DNA from: Lentisphaera marina
GTDB taxonomy: Bacteria > Verrucomicrobiota > Lentisphaeria > Lentisphaerales > Lentisphaeraceae
Direction of reading: 5' to 3'
Assembly: GCF_028745505.1 (NCBI RefSeq)
Contig: NZ_JAQZZL010000002.1
Coordinates: 1,364,001-1,428,000 of the forward strand
Length of the DNA stretch: 64,000 bases
A program made the position numbers and the translations under genes. Positions 36,685 through 45,577 of this stretch are shown one piece after another (position 1 is the first letter of the stretch; the number at the start of each line of letters is the position of its first letter). The notes under the pieces were generated by a model, which saw only the letters and a list, made by a program, of their open reading frames with translations, was not told where the DNA came from and made no database searches.

Positions 36685-36950
36685 CACAGTGAACCCCGAG
36701 GGAAACATCTCTCTTAAGGTCCCCCTCAGAAAGGGCGTAACATGGGAAGTAGGAAGTCATTAACTCAAAGCCGTATACACGCCCTCTATTTAATCTCATA
36801 GCTAAGGGCTTTTTAATTCGTTTAGAAAGCTCTATGGCCGGTACTTAGTTATGGGACACAGCAACTAGCTAAGTAATCATCGGTCAATACGTTGATATTG
36901 ACCGATCTACTTTATTTTGAGAAGTTCGCACAGCATGATTTATACAGAGC
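36685..36950. other. Unassigned intergenic sequence at the AraC break point
   Basis: No gene recognised in these 266 bases. An 11-base perfect inverted repeat, ATCGGTCAATA at 36879-36889 and TATTGACCGAT at 36896-36906, with a 6-base loop, is the only strong structure. It lies 45 bases past the 3' end of the pseudopilin gene at 36951 and could terminate its transcription, although no T run follows on that strand. The rest may be the debris of an element that truncated the AraC gene. Confidence 0.5.
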
Positions 36951-37637
36951 TCATTCAAAATCATTTCTGGATTTAAACCAAGGATTGATATATTCACCAT
37001 GGCCAATCGTAAAAGGTTTAACACTACCATCGATATACAGTCCTAAAGTTTTATCAAAATAATCATAATTGGCATGATCAGCTGATGAGGCATCATAACT
37101 TGTATTACCTATAGTACTTTGTGTCTGAGTCGAGTTCATAGCGTTTCCTGGAACGATAAACGGTTCGATTTTTCCTTTTCCCGCTAGACGAGTCAGCTTT
37201 ACTCGAGCTTTTCTATTAAAGTATTTATTCATTCCATAATCTGTTCGACCATTTCCATGATGCTTTGCTGGGCCACGAACAGAGCGCTGCAAAGGACAGA
37301 AGAACATATCTTCGTATGAACTACCAGCCATTTCTTCTTTAGCCGTATTCCTATCTGAACTGAATTTAATACCTGACATACTTTCATAATAGTAGCGTGG
37401 GTAATCATATTTTTGATCGTCAGCTTCACTCGACCTGCAAAAATATTGGTCATTATTATCTGCATACATAAATGCAGCCGCATGAATTTGCTTTAAATTA
37501 TTCATTGAGTGCACAATCCGCGACTGCTTTCTAGCTCTGCTCAAGACAGGTAATAATATTGAAACTAAAATCGCAATTATTGCCACCACCACGAGTAACT
37601 CTACAAGTGAGAATCTAAGCCTACTTATTTTTATCAT
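36951..37637 (-). CDS. Type II secretion-type pseudopilin
   Basis: A 228-residue protein. The N-terminus (RLRFSLVELLVVVAIIAIL) is a type III prepilin signal followed by the hydrophobic assembly helix, with E at +5 of the mature protein if cleavage precedes F8. The residue before the cleavage site is R, not the canonical G. Then come NNLKQI, YADNND, FFCPLQR, GRTDYGMNKYF, GKIEP, a DG motif (GLYIDGSVKPF) and terminal RNDFE as in the other pseudopilins here. It is alone on the minus strand, 181 bases downstream (on that strand) of an uncharacterised gene, with its own conserved promoter cassette at 37655-37697. Confidence 0.93.
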   Translation of the reverse strand: MIKISRLRFSLVELLVVVAIIAILVSILLPVLSRARKQSRIVHSMNNLKQIHAAAFMYADNNDQYFCRSSEADDQKYDYPRYYYESMSGIKFSSDRNTAKEEMAGSSYEDMFFCPLQRSVRGPAKHHGNGRTDYGMNKYFNRKARVKLTRLAGKGKIEPFIVPGNAMNSTQTQSTIGNTSYDASSADHANYDYFDKTLGLYIDGSVKPFTIGHGEYINPWFKSRNDFE

Positions 37638-37654
37638 GCTTTAACCTTATTTTA

Positions 37655-37697
37655 TATACCATTAATGGTATATATGAGGTTTTTTGTTATATTACGC
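37655..37697 (-). promoter_or_regulatory. Pseudopilin promoter/operator cassette
   Basis: Read on the minus strand: GCGTAATAT (37689-37697), 16 bases, then TATACC-ATTAAT-GGTATA (37655-37672), a perfect palindrome, about 17 bases before the pseudopilin ATG. The same arrangement with 17-base spacing precedes the pseudopilin at 60087. The nonamer and the palindrome may be -35-like and operator/-10-like elements respectively. Confidence 0.65.
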
Positions 37698-37818
37698 TAA
37701 TATTTTTATGTTAATCAAATTTTAACTAACTTTCTGAAAGAAATCCTAATTGAGTGGGTAACAGTAGCCAATAAGTATAAATATCGTCAATAGTAATTTA
37801 TTTTCCGATTCTCTTAAA

Positions 37819-39204
37819 TTACTTACCGAGTCGAATACTTTTAATCTTTACCCATGCGCCCTTTTCCGTCTTTAAACTAGGTTTAAGCAAAAGGTAGTTC
37901 ATGGCTCCCTCGTAACTCTTGGCAGAGGAGAGTTTCACCTCATAAGTACGGAATTGGCCATCACCCTTGATATCAAAATGCATGCGATTTCCCGGGGCAA
38001 AATTGGGTTTATAATTTTTACCATCGTAGTGACTCCACGCTACATCTGCCTTTTTTTGACTGCTTTTGAACGCGGCTTCTATATAAAGCTTCGGAGCCTC
38101 TTCAGCCTGCCATAAAGTCGGTGGACTCACTGCAGTCATGCCTTGTTTCGAGAGATCGAGTTCAATAAAGCCTTTGATGGGCCAACCCGCATCAGTTCCC
38201 TGATTATTCGCTGCACGGTAATGCCAGTGCTGACGGTCTTTAGCAAATACCCACTCAGGAGTTTTTGCATCTTTACCCTGCTCAACTGCGTAATCGCGAA
38301 TTTCTTTTAAGTTACCCAAAATCAAGGAGTACTTGTAAGTATAGACAATATTGTGGTCAAGAATCTCAGTCTGTATTGGAGCAATATAGCCAGTGGGTGA
38401 ATCATTCGTACCACCTTTGCCTTCTTTACCGGCGAAGCCACCAATAAAATAGGAATTGTTAGGCTTATAAATCCCCAGTCCCCAATCATCGTCATTTACG
38501 AGAGCCGCCCAATTCTCGGTAGCCAGCCAATAAGTCCAGGGAAAGCCTTTGCCCTGCTTTTTGGGGATTTGAGTAATCTTATCTCCAGTAAAAGGTTTTG
38601 ATCCACTGTAGGTCATGAGTCGGTAGTAAGGGCCATTGGTGTAAACCGCCGGAAGTTCCTGATGCTTTGCTTTATATTTGGTCTTATCGGATCGCGCATT
38701 ATTCAAGCGGGCTTTAACTTGAACAGTATTACCCTTTAATTCGATCCAGCATTCATAGCTGCACTCACCAGGAACATTGTTCAGTGGCCATTGCATGGGG
38801 GTACATTTTACGTAGATGCTACTACCTGTCTTCTTAAATGCGGTCACCTTGGAGCCATTACCAAAATCGTCACCAGCCTGAATGGGATTCCAGCCAATAT
38901 GTTTCCAATGATCCTTAGGCTCCCGTCCCTTTTCTGTGTAAGGTGCGGGGTAAGAAAAAAAAGACATCTGAATCTGACGTCCCCAGTCCCAGTTATTAAT
39001 TATATTCTCGCCACCTTTAGATTTGGAAATGTAGGTAATCGCTCCTCCAAGATCGGGACTGACCCCCAACTTAATGATGCCGTTATCTATGAACTCAAGT
39101 TTTGATGTATCAAACTTCTGCCTAGCCAAAACTGCTGGCGAAAATGCAAGCATAGCAACTAGCACTAATATCATTACTTGAACTAAGCGTATTCTAACTT
39201 TCAC
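37819..39204 (-). CDS. Uncharacterised secreted protein, possibly carbohydrate-active
   Basis: A 461-residue protein with a signal peptide (about 1-27, ending VLARQ). I do not recognise the family with confidence. An N-terminal region FIDNGIIKLGVSPDLGGAIT followed by INNWDWGRQIQMSFFS is reminiscent of galactose-mutarotase-like beta-sandwiches. The C-terminal ~150 residues (GFIELDLSKQGM, LYIEAAFKSSQKKADVAW, FRTYEVKLSSAKSYEGAMNY) look like a second sandwich of a carbohydrate-binding type. It may be a glycoside hydrolase, lyase or binding protein. Single gene, convergent with nothing and upstream on the same strand of the pseudopilin. The 174 bases beyond its start show no clear site. Confidence 0.6.
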   Translation of the reverse strand: MKVRIRLVQVMILVLVAMLAFSPAVLARQKFDTSKLEFIDNGIIKLGVSPDLGGAITYISKSKGGENIINNWDWGRQIQMSFFSYPAPYTEKGREPKDHWKHIGWNPIQAGDDFGNGSKVTAFKKTGSSIYVKCTPMQWPLNNVPGECSYECWIELKGNTVQVKARLNNARSDKTKYKAKHQELPAVYTNGPYYRLMTYSGSKPFTGDKITQIPKKQGKGFPWTYWLATENWAALVNDDDWGLGIYKPNNSYFIGGFAGKEGKGGTNDSPTGYIAPIQTEILDHNIVYTYKYSLILGNLKEIRDYAVEQGKDAKTPEWVFAKDRQHWHYRAANNQGTDAGWPIKGFIELDLSKQGMTAVSPPTLWQAEEAPKLYIEAAFKSSQKKADVAWSHYDGKNYKPNFAPGNRMHFDIKGDGQFRTYEVKLSSAKSYEGAMNYLLLKPSLKTEKGAWVKIKSIRLGK

Positions 39205-39378
39205 TTTATATATCCTTTAAATTGCCTAAAATTAATGAACTGAAGAAAACATTGATCCACTACTTGTTCTGACATGTCTATTTTCATATTCCTATGGATA
39301 AGTAAGACTAATTCAGGACTTATTATTGTTTCTTTGATGCTATTTTTTGAATAAAATCGTAAATAAAGCTGCTAGCGT

Positions 39379-40851
39379 TTATTTTTTGTTCTTTTTAGTC
39401 TTTTTGTCTTTTTTCTTCTTAGTGCCCTTTGCACCTTTCTCAGAAGCTTTAACTGAGCTACCCGCTAGACGTTCAATTTTGAAGTTTTTCTCTGCAAGAT
39501 TTGAAGCATCACCGGCCGGTCTGCAGTTCTTATTAAATTCAGCCATGAACTGATCCATTTTTTTCTTCAAAGACTCGGCGATCTCGGGATGATGAGCAGA
39601 TACATCAGTCGTTTCTCCGATGTCTTCTTTAAGATTAAAGAGAGCTCCCGCCTTGGCTGCTTGCAGTCCATACCAATCTTCAGGTTTTTTGTTATTGTAG
39701 GGATTTTGTTGTTTCGCATAATATTTCCAGCCATTGTGGATAATGGTCTTGCCAGGGACAATTTGCGTATCACGCAAAGCTTTGCTTTCTTTATCTCCAA
39801 GCAACTGTGGAAGAATATTAACACCATCTATCACGCGATCGCTAGGAATATCAACTCCTGCAATTTCGCAGAAAGTTGGCAGCATATCAATAATGCCGAT
39901 CATTGCATCACTTGAGGCATCGACCTGTACTTTTCCGGGCCAACGAATAATAAATGGCACGCGCACACCGCCCTCAAAATCAGTCCATTTACCATCTCTC
40001 AAGGGACCGCTCAAACCAACGTCATAGCTTTTCTGACGTTCAACTGGGGGACCGTTATCTGAGGTAAAAATAACAATTGTATCTTCCTTCAGTCCCAATT
40101 CATCCAGGGCATTCATTAAATGCTTAAACTGCCAGTCGATTTCGTGAATGACTTCACCGTACTTACCGCGTTTCGATGTACCCTTAAATTGCTCAGAAGG
40201 AAAATAAGGAGCATGAGGCATGGGATCTGAATAAACCAGGAGGAAGGGATCCTCTTTGTGTTTCGTCATAAAATTGATAGCTGCTTTCACCATCCCCGGT
40301 GCCTGCCCTTCGGTCTTTTGAACTTTACTGGCGAGCTCTTTTCTATTTTCTACGAGTGATGGTTTTTCTGAACCCTCGATAATTTTGAGAAAGCCATAAA
40401 AGTAATCATAGCCATGATTTAAGGGGTGAAAAGGTTCCCACTCACCCAAATGCCATTTGCCAACGAGGGCTGTGTGATACCCCGCCGTTTTCATTAACTC
40501 GGGAAGTGTAATTTCCGCAGGGTTAAGACCTATGGGGCCCTCTCTGTGTTTGTAAATAACTTGTGGCAAACCAACTCGATGAGCATAAGAACCCGTCATG
40601 AATGATGCTCTACTGGGGCTGCATCGCTGATGGACGTAGAAGCTGGAAAATTTCGTACCCTCTTTTGCCAATTGATCAATTGCTGGTGTGTACTGACCTT
40701 CAGCTCCGTAACAGCCGATATCACCATAGCCGAGATCATCGGTAAGATAAAAAAGGATATTGGGCTTTCTTTCAGCCTGCAAGCTCAAGGCTCCCGTGAA
40801 AAATACGAGACACGCCAGGGATTTAAAAAAATGTCGATTCAGTTTAATCAT
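39379..40851 (-). CDS. Secreted type I sulfatase (arylsulfatase A-like) with Lys-rich tail
   Basis: A 490-residue protein with signal peptide (about 1-26, ALSLQA). Formylglycine site C77 in CSPSR followed by ASFMTG; metal ligands D38-D39 and the DN of TSDNGPP; GKWHLGEW and GGVRVPFIIRWPGK are in the usual places. This is the arylsulfatase A/N-acetylgalactosamine-sulfatase type pattern. The last ~20 residues are nearly all lysine with T, G and D (TKKKKDKKTKKNKK). Last gene of the five-gene minus-strand sulfatase run, 16 bases after the previous one. Confidence 0.93.
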   Translation of the reverse strand: MIKLNRHFFKSLACLVFFTGALSLQAERKPNILFYLTDDLGYGDIGCYGAEGQYTPAIDQLAKEGTKFSSFYVHQRCSPSRASFMTGSYAHRVGLPQVIYKHREGPIGLNPAEITLPELMKTAGYHTALVGKWHLGEWEPFHPLNHGYDYFYGFLKIIEGSEKPSLVENRKELASKVQKTEGQAPGMVKAAINFMTKHKEDPFLLVYSDPMPHAPYFPSEQFKGTSKRGKYGEVIHEIDWQFKHLMNALDELGLKEDTIVIFTSDNGPPVERQKSYDVGLSGPLRDGKWTDFEGGVRVPFIIRWPGKVQVDASSDAMIGIIDMLPTFCEIAGVDIPSDRVIDGVNILPQLLGDKESKALRDTQIVPGKTIIHNGWKYYAKQQNPYNNKKPEDWYGLQAAKAGALFNLKEDIGETTDVSAHHPEIAESLKKKMDQFMAEFNKNCRPAGDASNLAEKNFKIERLAGSSVKASEKGAKGTKKKKDKKTKKNKK

Positions 40852-40867
40852 AGTGAACTAGGCCTTT

Positions 40868-42367
40868 TTACTTTTCAGCTTTCTTCTTTTCACATTTTTT
40901 CTTTTTGTCCTCTTTGTCTGATTTGTCAGCTTTCCCCGTCTCCTGCTCTTTCTTCTTACTAGCCTTTTTCTTCTTGGGATCTTGACCAGCTTCTTTCTGC
41001 TTTGCTTTTTTGGCCTTTTTAGCCACTTTGGGATCTATAGTTGAAAACTCGTCATTGAGCTCCTTCATATCAGCTTTGAGCTCCTCATGCATCTGCTTGA
41101 GGATTTCTGCATATTCCGGATTTCTCGCTAAGTTATTCATTTCCCAGGGATCATTTAAAACATCGTAAAGCTCGAATTCAGGACTTAACAGAACGCGATT
41201 AGCTTTCATCTGTGCATCAGAATCGGTCTTAGCTTTATCCAACCATTCTCTCCAGGCCTGAGCAAAGATAGCGTTGCGCGAGGGGTTCATGATTGTGTCT
41301 ACGTAGTAAGGATTATCCTGCTTAGGGCTCCAGATAAGCTTATATTCTTTTCCACGGATCGCTCTTTGAGTAAAACCTCCAGCTTGATGAACCAAAAAAG
41401 CGTGGTCGCGATGCTCTGAGGTTTCGCCTTTTAATACTGAATAAAAACTTTTACCATCAATCTTAGGAGCATCTCCACCTGCAATATCGATCAACGTTGC
41501 TGATACATCACAGTACATAGCTACCGCGTCTGTAACAGCAGGTTTTAATTGACCCGGCCAACGCACTAGACAGAGACCTTTGGTTCCATAGTCATAAATT
41601 GACCATTTCCCATTTGGCAAAGATGTGCCCTGCTCACTCAAAAAAATAAATACTGTGTTATCGGCAAGGTTCATTTCATCAATAATCTTCATTGTAGCCG
41701 CAAGCTGATTATCTAAATCTTTGACCTCAGCAATATGCCTTGCCAAAGATTCACGAGTCGCAGGAGTATCTACCATATGAGGAGGTATAACGACCTTGTC
41801 CAAGTAAGATTTATAATCCCCTATGGTCCAGGGATGGTGAGCATGTACAGAAGCCACAACCATACAAAAGGGTTTATTTTCTGATTTAGAAGTTTCTAGA
41901 AACTCTTTTATTCCGCTCATCTCCCATGTGGGTTCTTCGTGGTTTGCATCCTTCGCAAAACCTGGGATACTTATAAAATCAGTCACTCTTTTGAAATGAC
42001 TCTTACCTGCTAAACCAACTCTATAACCTAAGTTACTCAGGTAATTAGCAATGTTATCAAATTCCCCAGTCGGCTTGTTGCCATTTGTATAAACACCACT
42101 GGTGGGTGGCAGTAAGCCTGTGTAAAGTTCATGACGTATCGGACCACACTGTGCCACAGCACCATGAAAATTGCTAAATCGAACACTTTCCTTCGCTAAT
42201 TTATCTATCGTTGGCGTATCCGTATAGATCCCTGCATTATTGCAACCAAAGCTCGACCAAGCTACATCATCAGCCAATACAATGACGAAATTAGGCTTTT
42301 CTTCTGCAACAAGTGAAGATAAAAAAAGTGTTGCAAACACTGCTCCACTTAAAAGTTTTTTTAACAT
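40868..42367 (-). CDS. Secreted sulfatase paralogue with altered metal motif and Lys-rich tail
   Basis: A 499-residue protein with signal peptide (about 1-21). Formylglycine site C74 in CGPIR followed by HELYTG, so the usual S/A/T after CxP is I and the LTG motif is YTG. The conserved D-N/H metal pair near residue 245 is E245-Q246 (LSEQGTSLP). D33-D34 (ADD) are present. It is a close paralogue of the next gene (42534-43901), with collinear similarity over the whole length, and ends in a long K-rich tail including KKKASKKKEQ and EDKKKKCEKKK. Substrate unknown; the shared deviations suggest one subfamily with a distinct calcium site. Confidence 0.9.
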   Translation of the reverse strand: MLKKLLSGAVFATLFLSSLVAEEKPNFVIVLADDVAWSSFGCNNAGIYTDTPTIDKLAKESVRFSNFHGAVAQCGPIRHELYTGLLPPTSGVYTNGNKPTGEFDNIANYLSNLGYRVGLAGKSHFKRVTDFISIPGFAKDANHEEPTWEMSGIKEFLETSKSENKPFCMVVASVHAHHPWTIGDYKSYLDKVVIPPHMVDTPATRESLARHIAEVKDLDNQLAATMKIIDEMNLADNTVFIFLSEQGTSLPNGKWSIYDYGTKGLCLVRWPGQLKPAVTDAVAMYCDVSATLIDIAGGDAPKIDGKSFYSVLKGETSEHRDHAFLVHQAGGFTQRAIRGKEYKLIWSPKQDNPYYVDTIMNPSRNAIFAQAWREWLDKAKTDSDAQMKANRVLLSPEFELYDVLNDPWEMNNLARNPEYAEILKQMHEELKADMKELNDEFSTIDPKVAKKAKKAKQKEAGQDPKKKKASKKKEQETGKADKSDKEDKKKKCEKKKAEK

Positions 42368-42461
42368 AATTTTCTTCTCCGTATCTCATGCCCTAATGAA
42401 AACTTCTCGACCTTCACTTATTTACCGGGCGTGGTCCTTAGTTAATGATTTAGATATCAGA

Positions 42462-42533
42462 CTACTTAGTCTTTTTATCCTTCTTATTTTTTTTCGACTT
42501 TTTACTCTTTTTTGATTCAGTTTCACCAGCTTG
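42462..42533 (-). pseudogene. In-frame Lys-rich tail stranded behind a TAG codon
   Basis: Directly after the TAG of the sulfatase the same frame encodes QAGETESKKSKKSKK, then NKKDKKTK and a TAG. Composition and position match the C-terminal tails of neighbouring sulfatases. Either a single-base mutation has removed the tail from the protein, or some readthrough of TAG occurs, or the base is a sequencing error. Confidence 0.75.
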
Positions 42534-43901
42534 CTATTTCTTCGCTTTTTTTGCTGCTTTGGGATCTACTGTAGAAAATTCATCATTCATTTTATCCATA
42601 TCTGCTTTAAGCTGTGCATGCATTTGCTTAACAGTTTCGGCATACTCTGGATTAGTCGCAAGATTCTTTAATTCCCAGGGGTCATTTTTGATATTATAAA
42701 GTTCAAATTCAGGGTGCTTCACGACACGATCGACTTGTAGCTGAGCTGTAGAATCAGTCTTAGCGACTGACAACCATTCCTGCCATGTCTTCGCAAAAAA
42801 CTTAGACTTAGCGCGCTGAGGGTCCATCATCACTTCCAAGTAGTAATCAATATCCTGCTTTGGGTTCCAAATAAGCTTATATTCTTTTGTGCGGATAGCT
42901 CTTTGGGTATACCCTCCTGCTTGATGAACCAGATAAGCATGATCACGGTGATCAGAAGTCTCGCCTTTCAACACTGAGTAAAAGCTTTTGCCGTCTACTG
43001 CGGGGGCCTCTCCACCTGCCATATCCACCATAGTTGGCACAATATCACAATACATAGCCACAGCATCTGTAACTGCCGCTTGCAGTTTTCCTGGCCAGCG
43101 AACAAGACATAGGGCTTTTGTTCCATAATCGTAAATTGACCACTTGCCATTTGGCATAGCTGTACCCTGCTCACTCAAAAAGATCAGTACAGTATTATCG
43201 GTCAAATCCATATCATCGATAAGTTTCATTGTCGCACCAACTTGCTCGTCAAGAACTTCAACTTCAGCTGCATGAATGGCCAAGGCCTCGCGAGTTAAAG
43301 GTGTATCCGCCATGTGAGGTGGAATCACAATTTTATCTAATGGAAAATTAGATTTATCACCAACTGTCCATGGGTGGTGAGCATTAACTGAACCAATTAC
43401 GACACAAAAAGGTTTACTTTCAGTCTGAGATTTTTCTATGTAATCTTTTACCCCATCAAGTTCCCAAGTTGGTTTTTTATCATTGGCACCTTCGGTGAAA
43501 CCGGGGATTTTCTTAAAAGTTGTACTGTTGCTAAAGTGCTCTTTACCTGTGATGGCAATATTATACCCAAGATCCTCCATGAAACTAACGACACTTTTTA
43601 AACCTGACTTCGGCTTGCTGCCATTGGAGTAAACACCACTCGTAGGAGGAAGCGTTCCAGTGTAAAGTTCGTGACGCAAAGGTCCACACTGAGCTACCGA
43701 AGCATGGAAATTAGTAAAACGTACCGCCTGAGTTGCCAGCTTATCGATATTTGGCGTTCGAGTATAAAAACCCGCCTCAGTACAGCCAAAACTAGACCAG
43801 CTCACATCATCAGCTATAACAATGACGAAATTCGGTTTTTCCTGTGCTGCAACTGATGTTACTAAAAGGCTAAAAAGAGCGGCAAATAATTGTTTAAACA
43901 T
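42534..43901 (-). CDS. Secreted sulfatase paralogue, Lys-rich tail cut by TAG
   Basis: A 455-residue protein. The ATG at 43901 follows GGAG eight bases upstream and starts a signal peptide (MFKQLFAALFSLLV); an in-frame TTG five codons earlier overlaps that site and is rejected. Formylglycine site CGPLR then HELYTG; metal pair E-Q in LSEQGTAMP, as in the paralogue at 40868. The frame stops at TAG (42534-42536) after AAKKAKK. Beyond it the same frame stays open for 23 codons rich in lysine (42465-42533) and ends at a second TAG (42462-42464). The original gene therefore probably had the tail of its paralogue. Confidence 0.9.
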   Translation of the reverse strand: MFKQLFAALFSLLVTSVAAQEKPNFVIVIADDVSWSSFGCTEAGFYTRTPNIDKLATQAVRFTNFHASVAQCGPLRHELYTGTLPPTSGVYSNGSKPKSGLKSVVSFMEDLGYNIAITGKEHFSNSTTFKKIPGFTEGANDKKPTWELDGVKDYIEKSQTESKPFCVVIGSVNAHHPWTVGDKSNFPLDKIVIPPHMADTPLTREALAIHAAEVEVLDEQVGATMKLIDDMDLTDNTVLIFLSEQGTAMPNGKWSIYDYGTKALCLVRWPGKLQAAVTDAVAMYCDIVPTMVDMAGGEAPAVDGKSFYSVLKGETSDHRDHAYLVHQAGGYTQRAIRTKEYKLIWNPKQDIDYYLEVMMDPQRAKSKFFAKTWQEWLSVAKTDSTAQLQVDRVVKHPEFELYNIKNDPWELKNLATNPEYAETVKQMHAQLKADMDKMNDEFSTVDPKAAKKAKK

Positions 43902-43919
43902 AAGTGGCTTCTCCAAAAA

Positions 43920-45572
43920 TTATTTTTTCTTTTTATTCTTTTTCTTTGCAGAGGCTTCTTTATTCTTAGAGTCACTTGGCTTTTTCTTACCCACATAGCC
44001 ACCTGCTAAGATATGCGCCTTGAGTGAAGCGATTTGCTCATCGATTTGTCCAGGTGCTACCGCTCCGGGGCCTGCAATAAATTCACCGTAAGGACGATTA
44101 AATGGCTCAAGGTGCTTAGTCAGTTCAGCCTTCATCTCTTTCATTTTCTGAGCGTACTCAGGATTCTTTGCCAAGTTGTTTTTCTCCTTAAGATCCACCG
44201 CAACTTTGTAAAGCTGGTCATATTCCACGTATTCCGCATTGAACTTCATTCCACGTGTCCCTACGCCAATATGACCATCTGTGTAAGTCATCTTTGCCGC
44301 CAGGTTATCTTTACTTTGAGCTTTAATTATTTCGATTCGCTCCTGATTGTAACGGTTGGCGATGTACTTGTAATCACCTTTCAATACTGCACGTGCACTA
44401 CCAAGTTGAAAAAAGAGGCTATCATGAACTTTAGCTTCAGGGTTCTCAAACACCGGGCGCATTGAAACATCATCAAGATGATAAGCTTCTGATGGAGTAA
44501 CACCTGCATAATCAAAGAAGGTCGGCACAAAATCGATATTTTGAACGAGGGAATCTGAAACTGATCCAGCTTTGATACCATTAGGGTAGCGAACAACCAT
44601 CGGAACATTGCTGCCATCCAAACTAAACATCGAGGCCTTTTTAATGGATCCGTGATCCGGAATAAAGATAAAAATAGTGTTGTCTGCAATGCCGAGCTCA
44701 TCGAGCTTATTCAAAATTGCACCAATACCGTCGTCCATCCAAGTTAGACCTAAAGCATGGTCATAACCGGCTTCTTTAACACGCTTGGCGATGGTATCTC
44801 TAGAAGGCATCTCAGCGTCTAACTTACGAGTCACACGACCTTCTCCAGTAATTTCAGGGTGATCGAAACTCGCTTCCCATGATTGATCAGGGCCGTGAAG
44901 TAATGTAGTTGTTACATGAAGATAAAAGGGTTTTTCTTTGTTTTCTTCAAGGAAATCAAGAGCAGCTTCTACAGTCCACTCTAGGTTATGCTCACTGTAA
45001 CCTTTAACCATGTTTCCTTCGTACATATGCTTTGCCCAGGACCAACCGAGTTTTTCCGTCACGTGTTTGCGAGTAGCCTCTTCCAAAGCCTTCATCACTT
45101 CATCAGACTCTTCTAATGTGGGATCAAGACCTTTGGCTTCGCCAAGCTTAGTTTTGAAATCCACACCACCAATATGATACTTACCCGTCCAACCTGTCAC
45201 ATAACCATTGTCAGCAAGAACTTTACCAATGTTCATACCATCCACTTCGAGGCCAACATTAAACTCTGGTGAACCCTGCCCTTTCTCTGGATAATCTGCT
45301 AAGTAAGATGGATATTTTGAGTGCCCCGGATGACGACCAGTTACGAAAGTATAACGCGATGGAACACAAACTGTGGAACTCACATAAGCTTGATTAAAAA
45401 GCATCCCTTCTTTAGCCAGTCGATCGAGATTGGGAGTTAAAACTTCTGCGCCATATAAACTGACCTGAGATTTGTCGGTATCATCCGCCAGAAAAACCAC
45501 AAAGTTAGGCTTATCAGCACACAGTGCAGAACTTATAAAAGCAAAAAATGTTAATAAATAATACTTCATCAT
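43920..45572 (-). CDS. Secreted type I sulfatase with Lys-rich tail
   Basis: A 550-residue protein with signal peptide (about 1-19, SSALCA). Formylglycine site C69 in CVPSR followed by YTFVTG; metal ligands D30-D31 and the DH of IPDHGS. GKYHIGG replaces the more common GKWH. It is a paralogue of the divergent sulfatase at 48978: both share EYDQLY, NLAKNPEY or NLALNPEY, and RPYGE close to the end. The tail KNKEASAKKKNKKKK is lysine-rich. Co-oriented with its neighbours at spacings of 5 and 18 bases, hence one operon. Confidence 0.93.
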   Translation of the reverse strand: MMKYYLLTFFAFISSALCADKPNFVVFLADDTDKSQVSLYGAEVLTPNLDRLAKEGMLFNQAYVSSTVCVPSRYTFVTGRHPGHSKYPSYLADYPEKGQGSPEFNVGLEVDGMNIGKVLADNGYVTGWTGKYHIGGVDFKTKLGEAKGLDPTLEESDEVMKALEEATRKHVTEKLGWSWAKHMYEGNMVKGYSEHNLEWTVEAALDFLEENKEKPFYLHVTTTLLHGPDQSWEASFDHPEITGEGRVTRKLDAEMPSRDTIAKRVKEAGYDHALGLTWMDDGIGAILNKLDELGIADNTIFIFIPDHGSIKKASMFSLDGSNVPMVVRYPNGIKAGSVSDSLVQNIDFVPTFFDYAGVTPSEAYHLDDVSMRPVFENPEAKVHDSLFFQLGSARAVLKGDYKYIANRYNQERIEIIKAQSKDNLAAKMTYTDGHIGVGTRGMKFNAEYVEYDQLYKVAVDLKEKNNLAKNPEYAQKMKEMKAELTKHLEPFNRPYGEFIAGPGAVAPGQIDEQIASLKAHILAGGYVGKKKPSDSKNKEASAKKKNKKKK

Positions 45573-45577
45573 CTTCC

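Noticed and set aside
36771..36790. Group II intron domain V remnant (AGCCGTATA)
   Set aside because: Only the first bases fit; no complementary strand of the domain V hairpin and no reverse transcriptase nearby.
43902..43916. TTG start five codons before the 43901 ATG
   Set aside because: It overlaps the ribosome-binding site of the ATG and adds nothing to the signal peptide.
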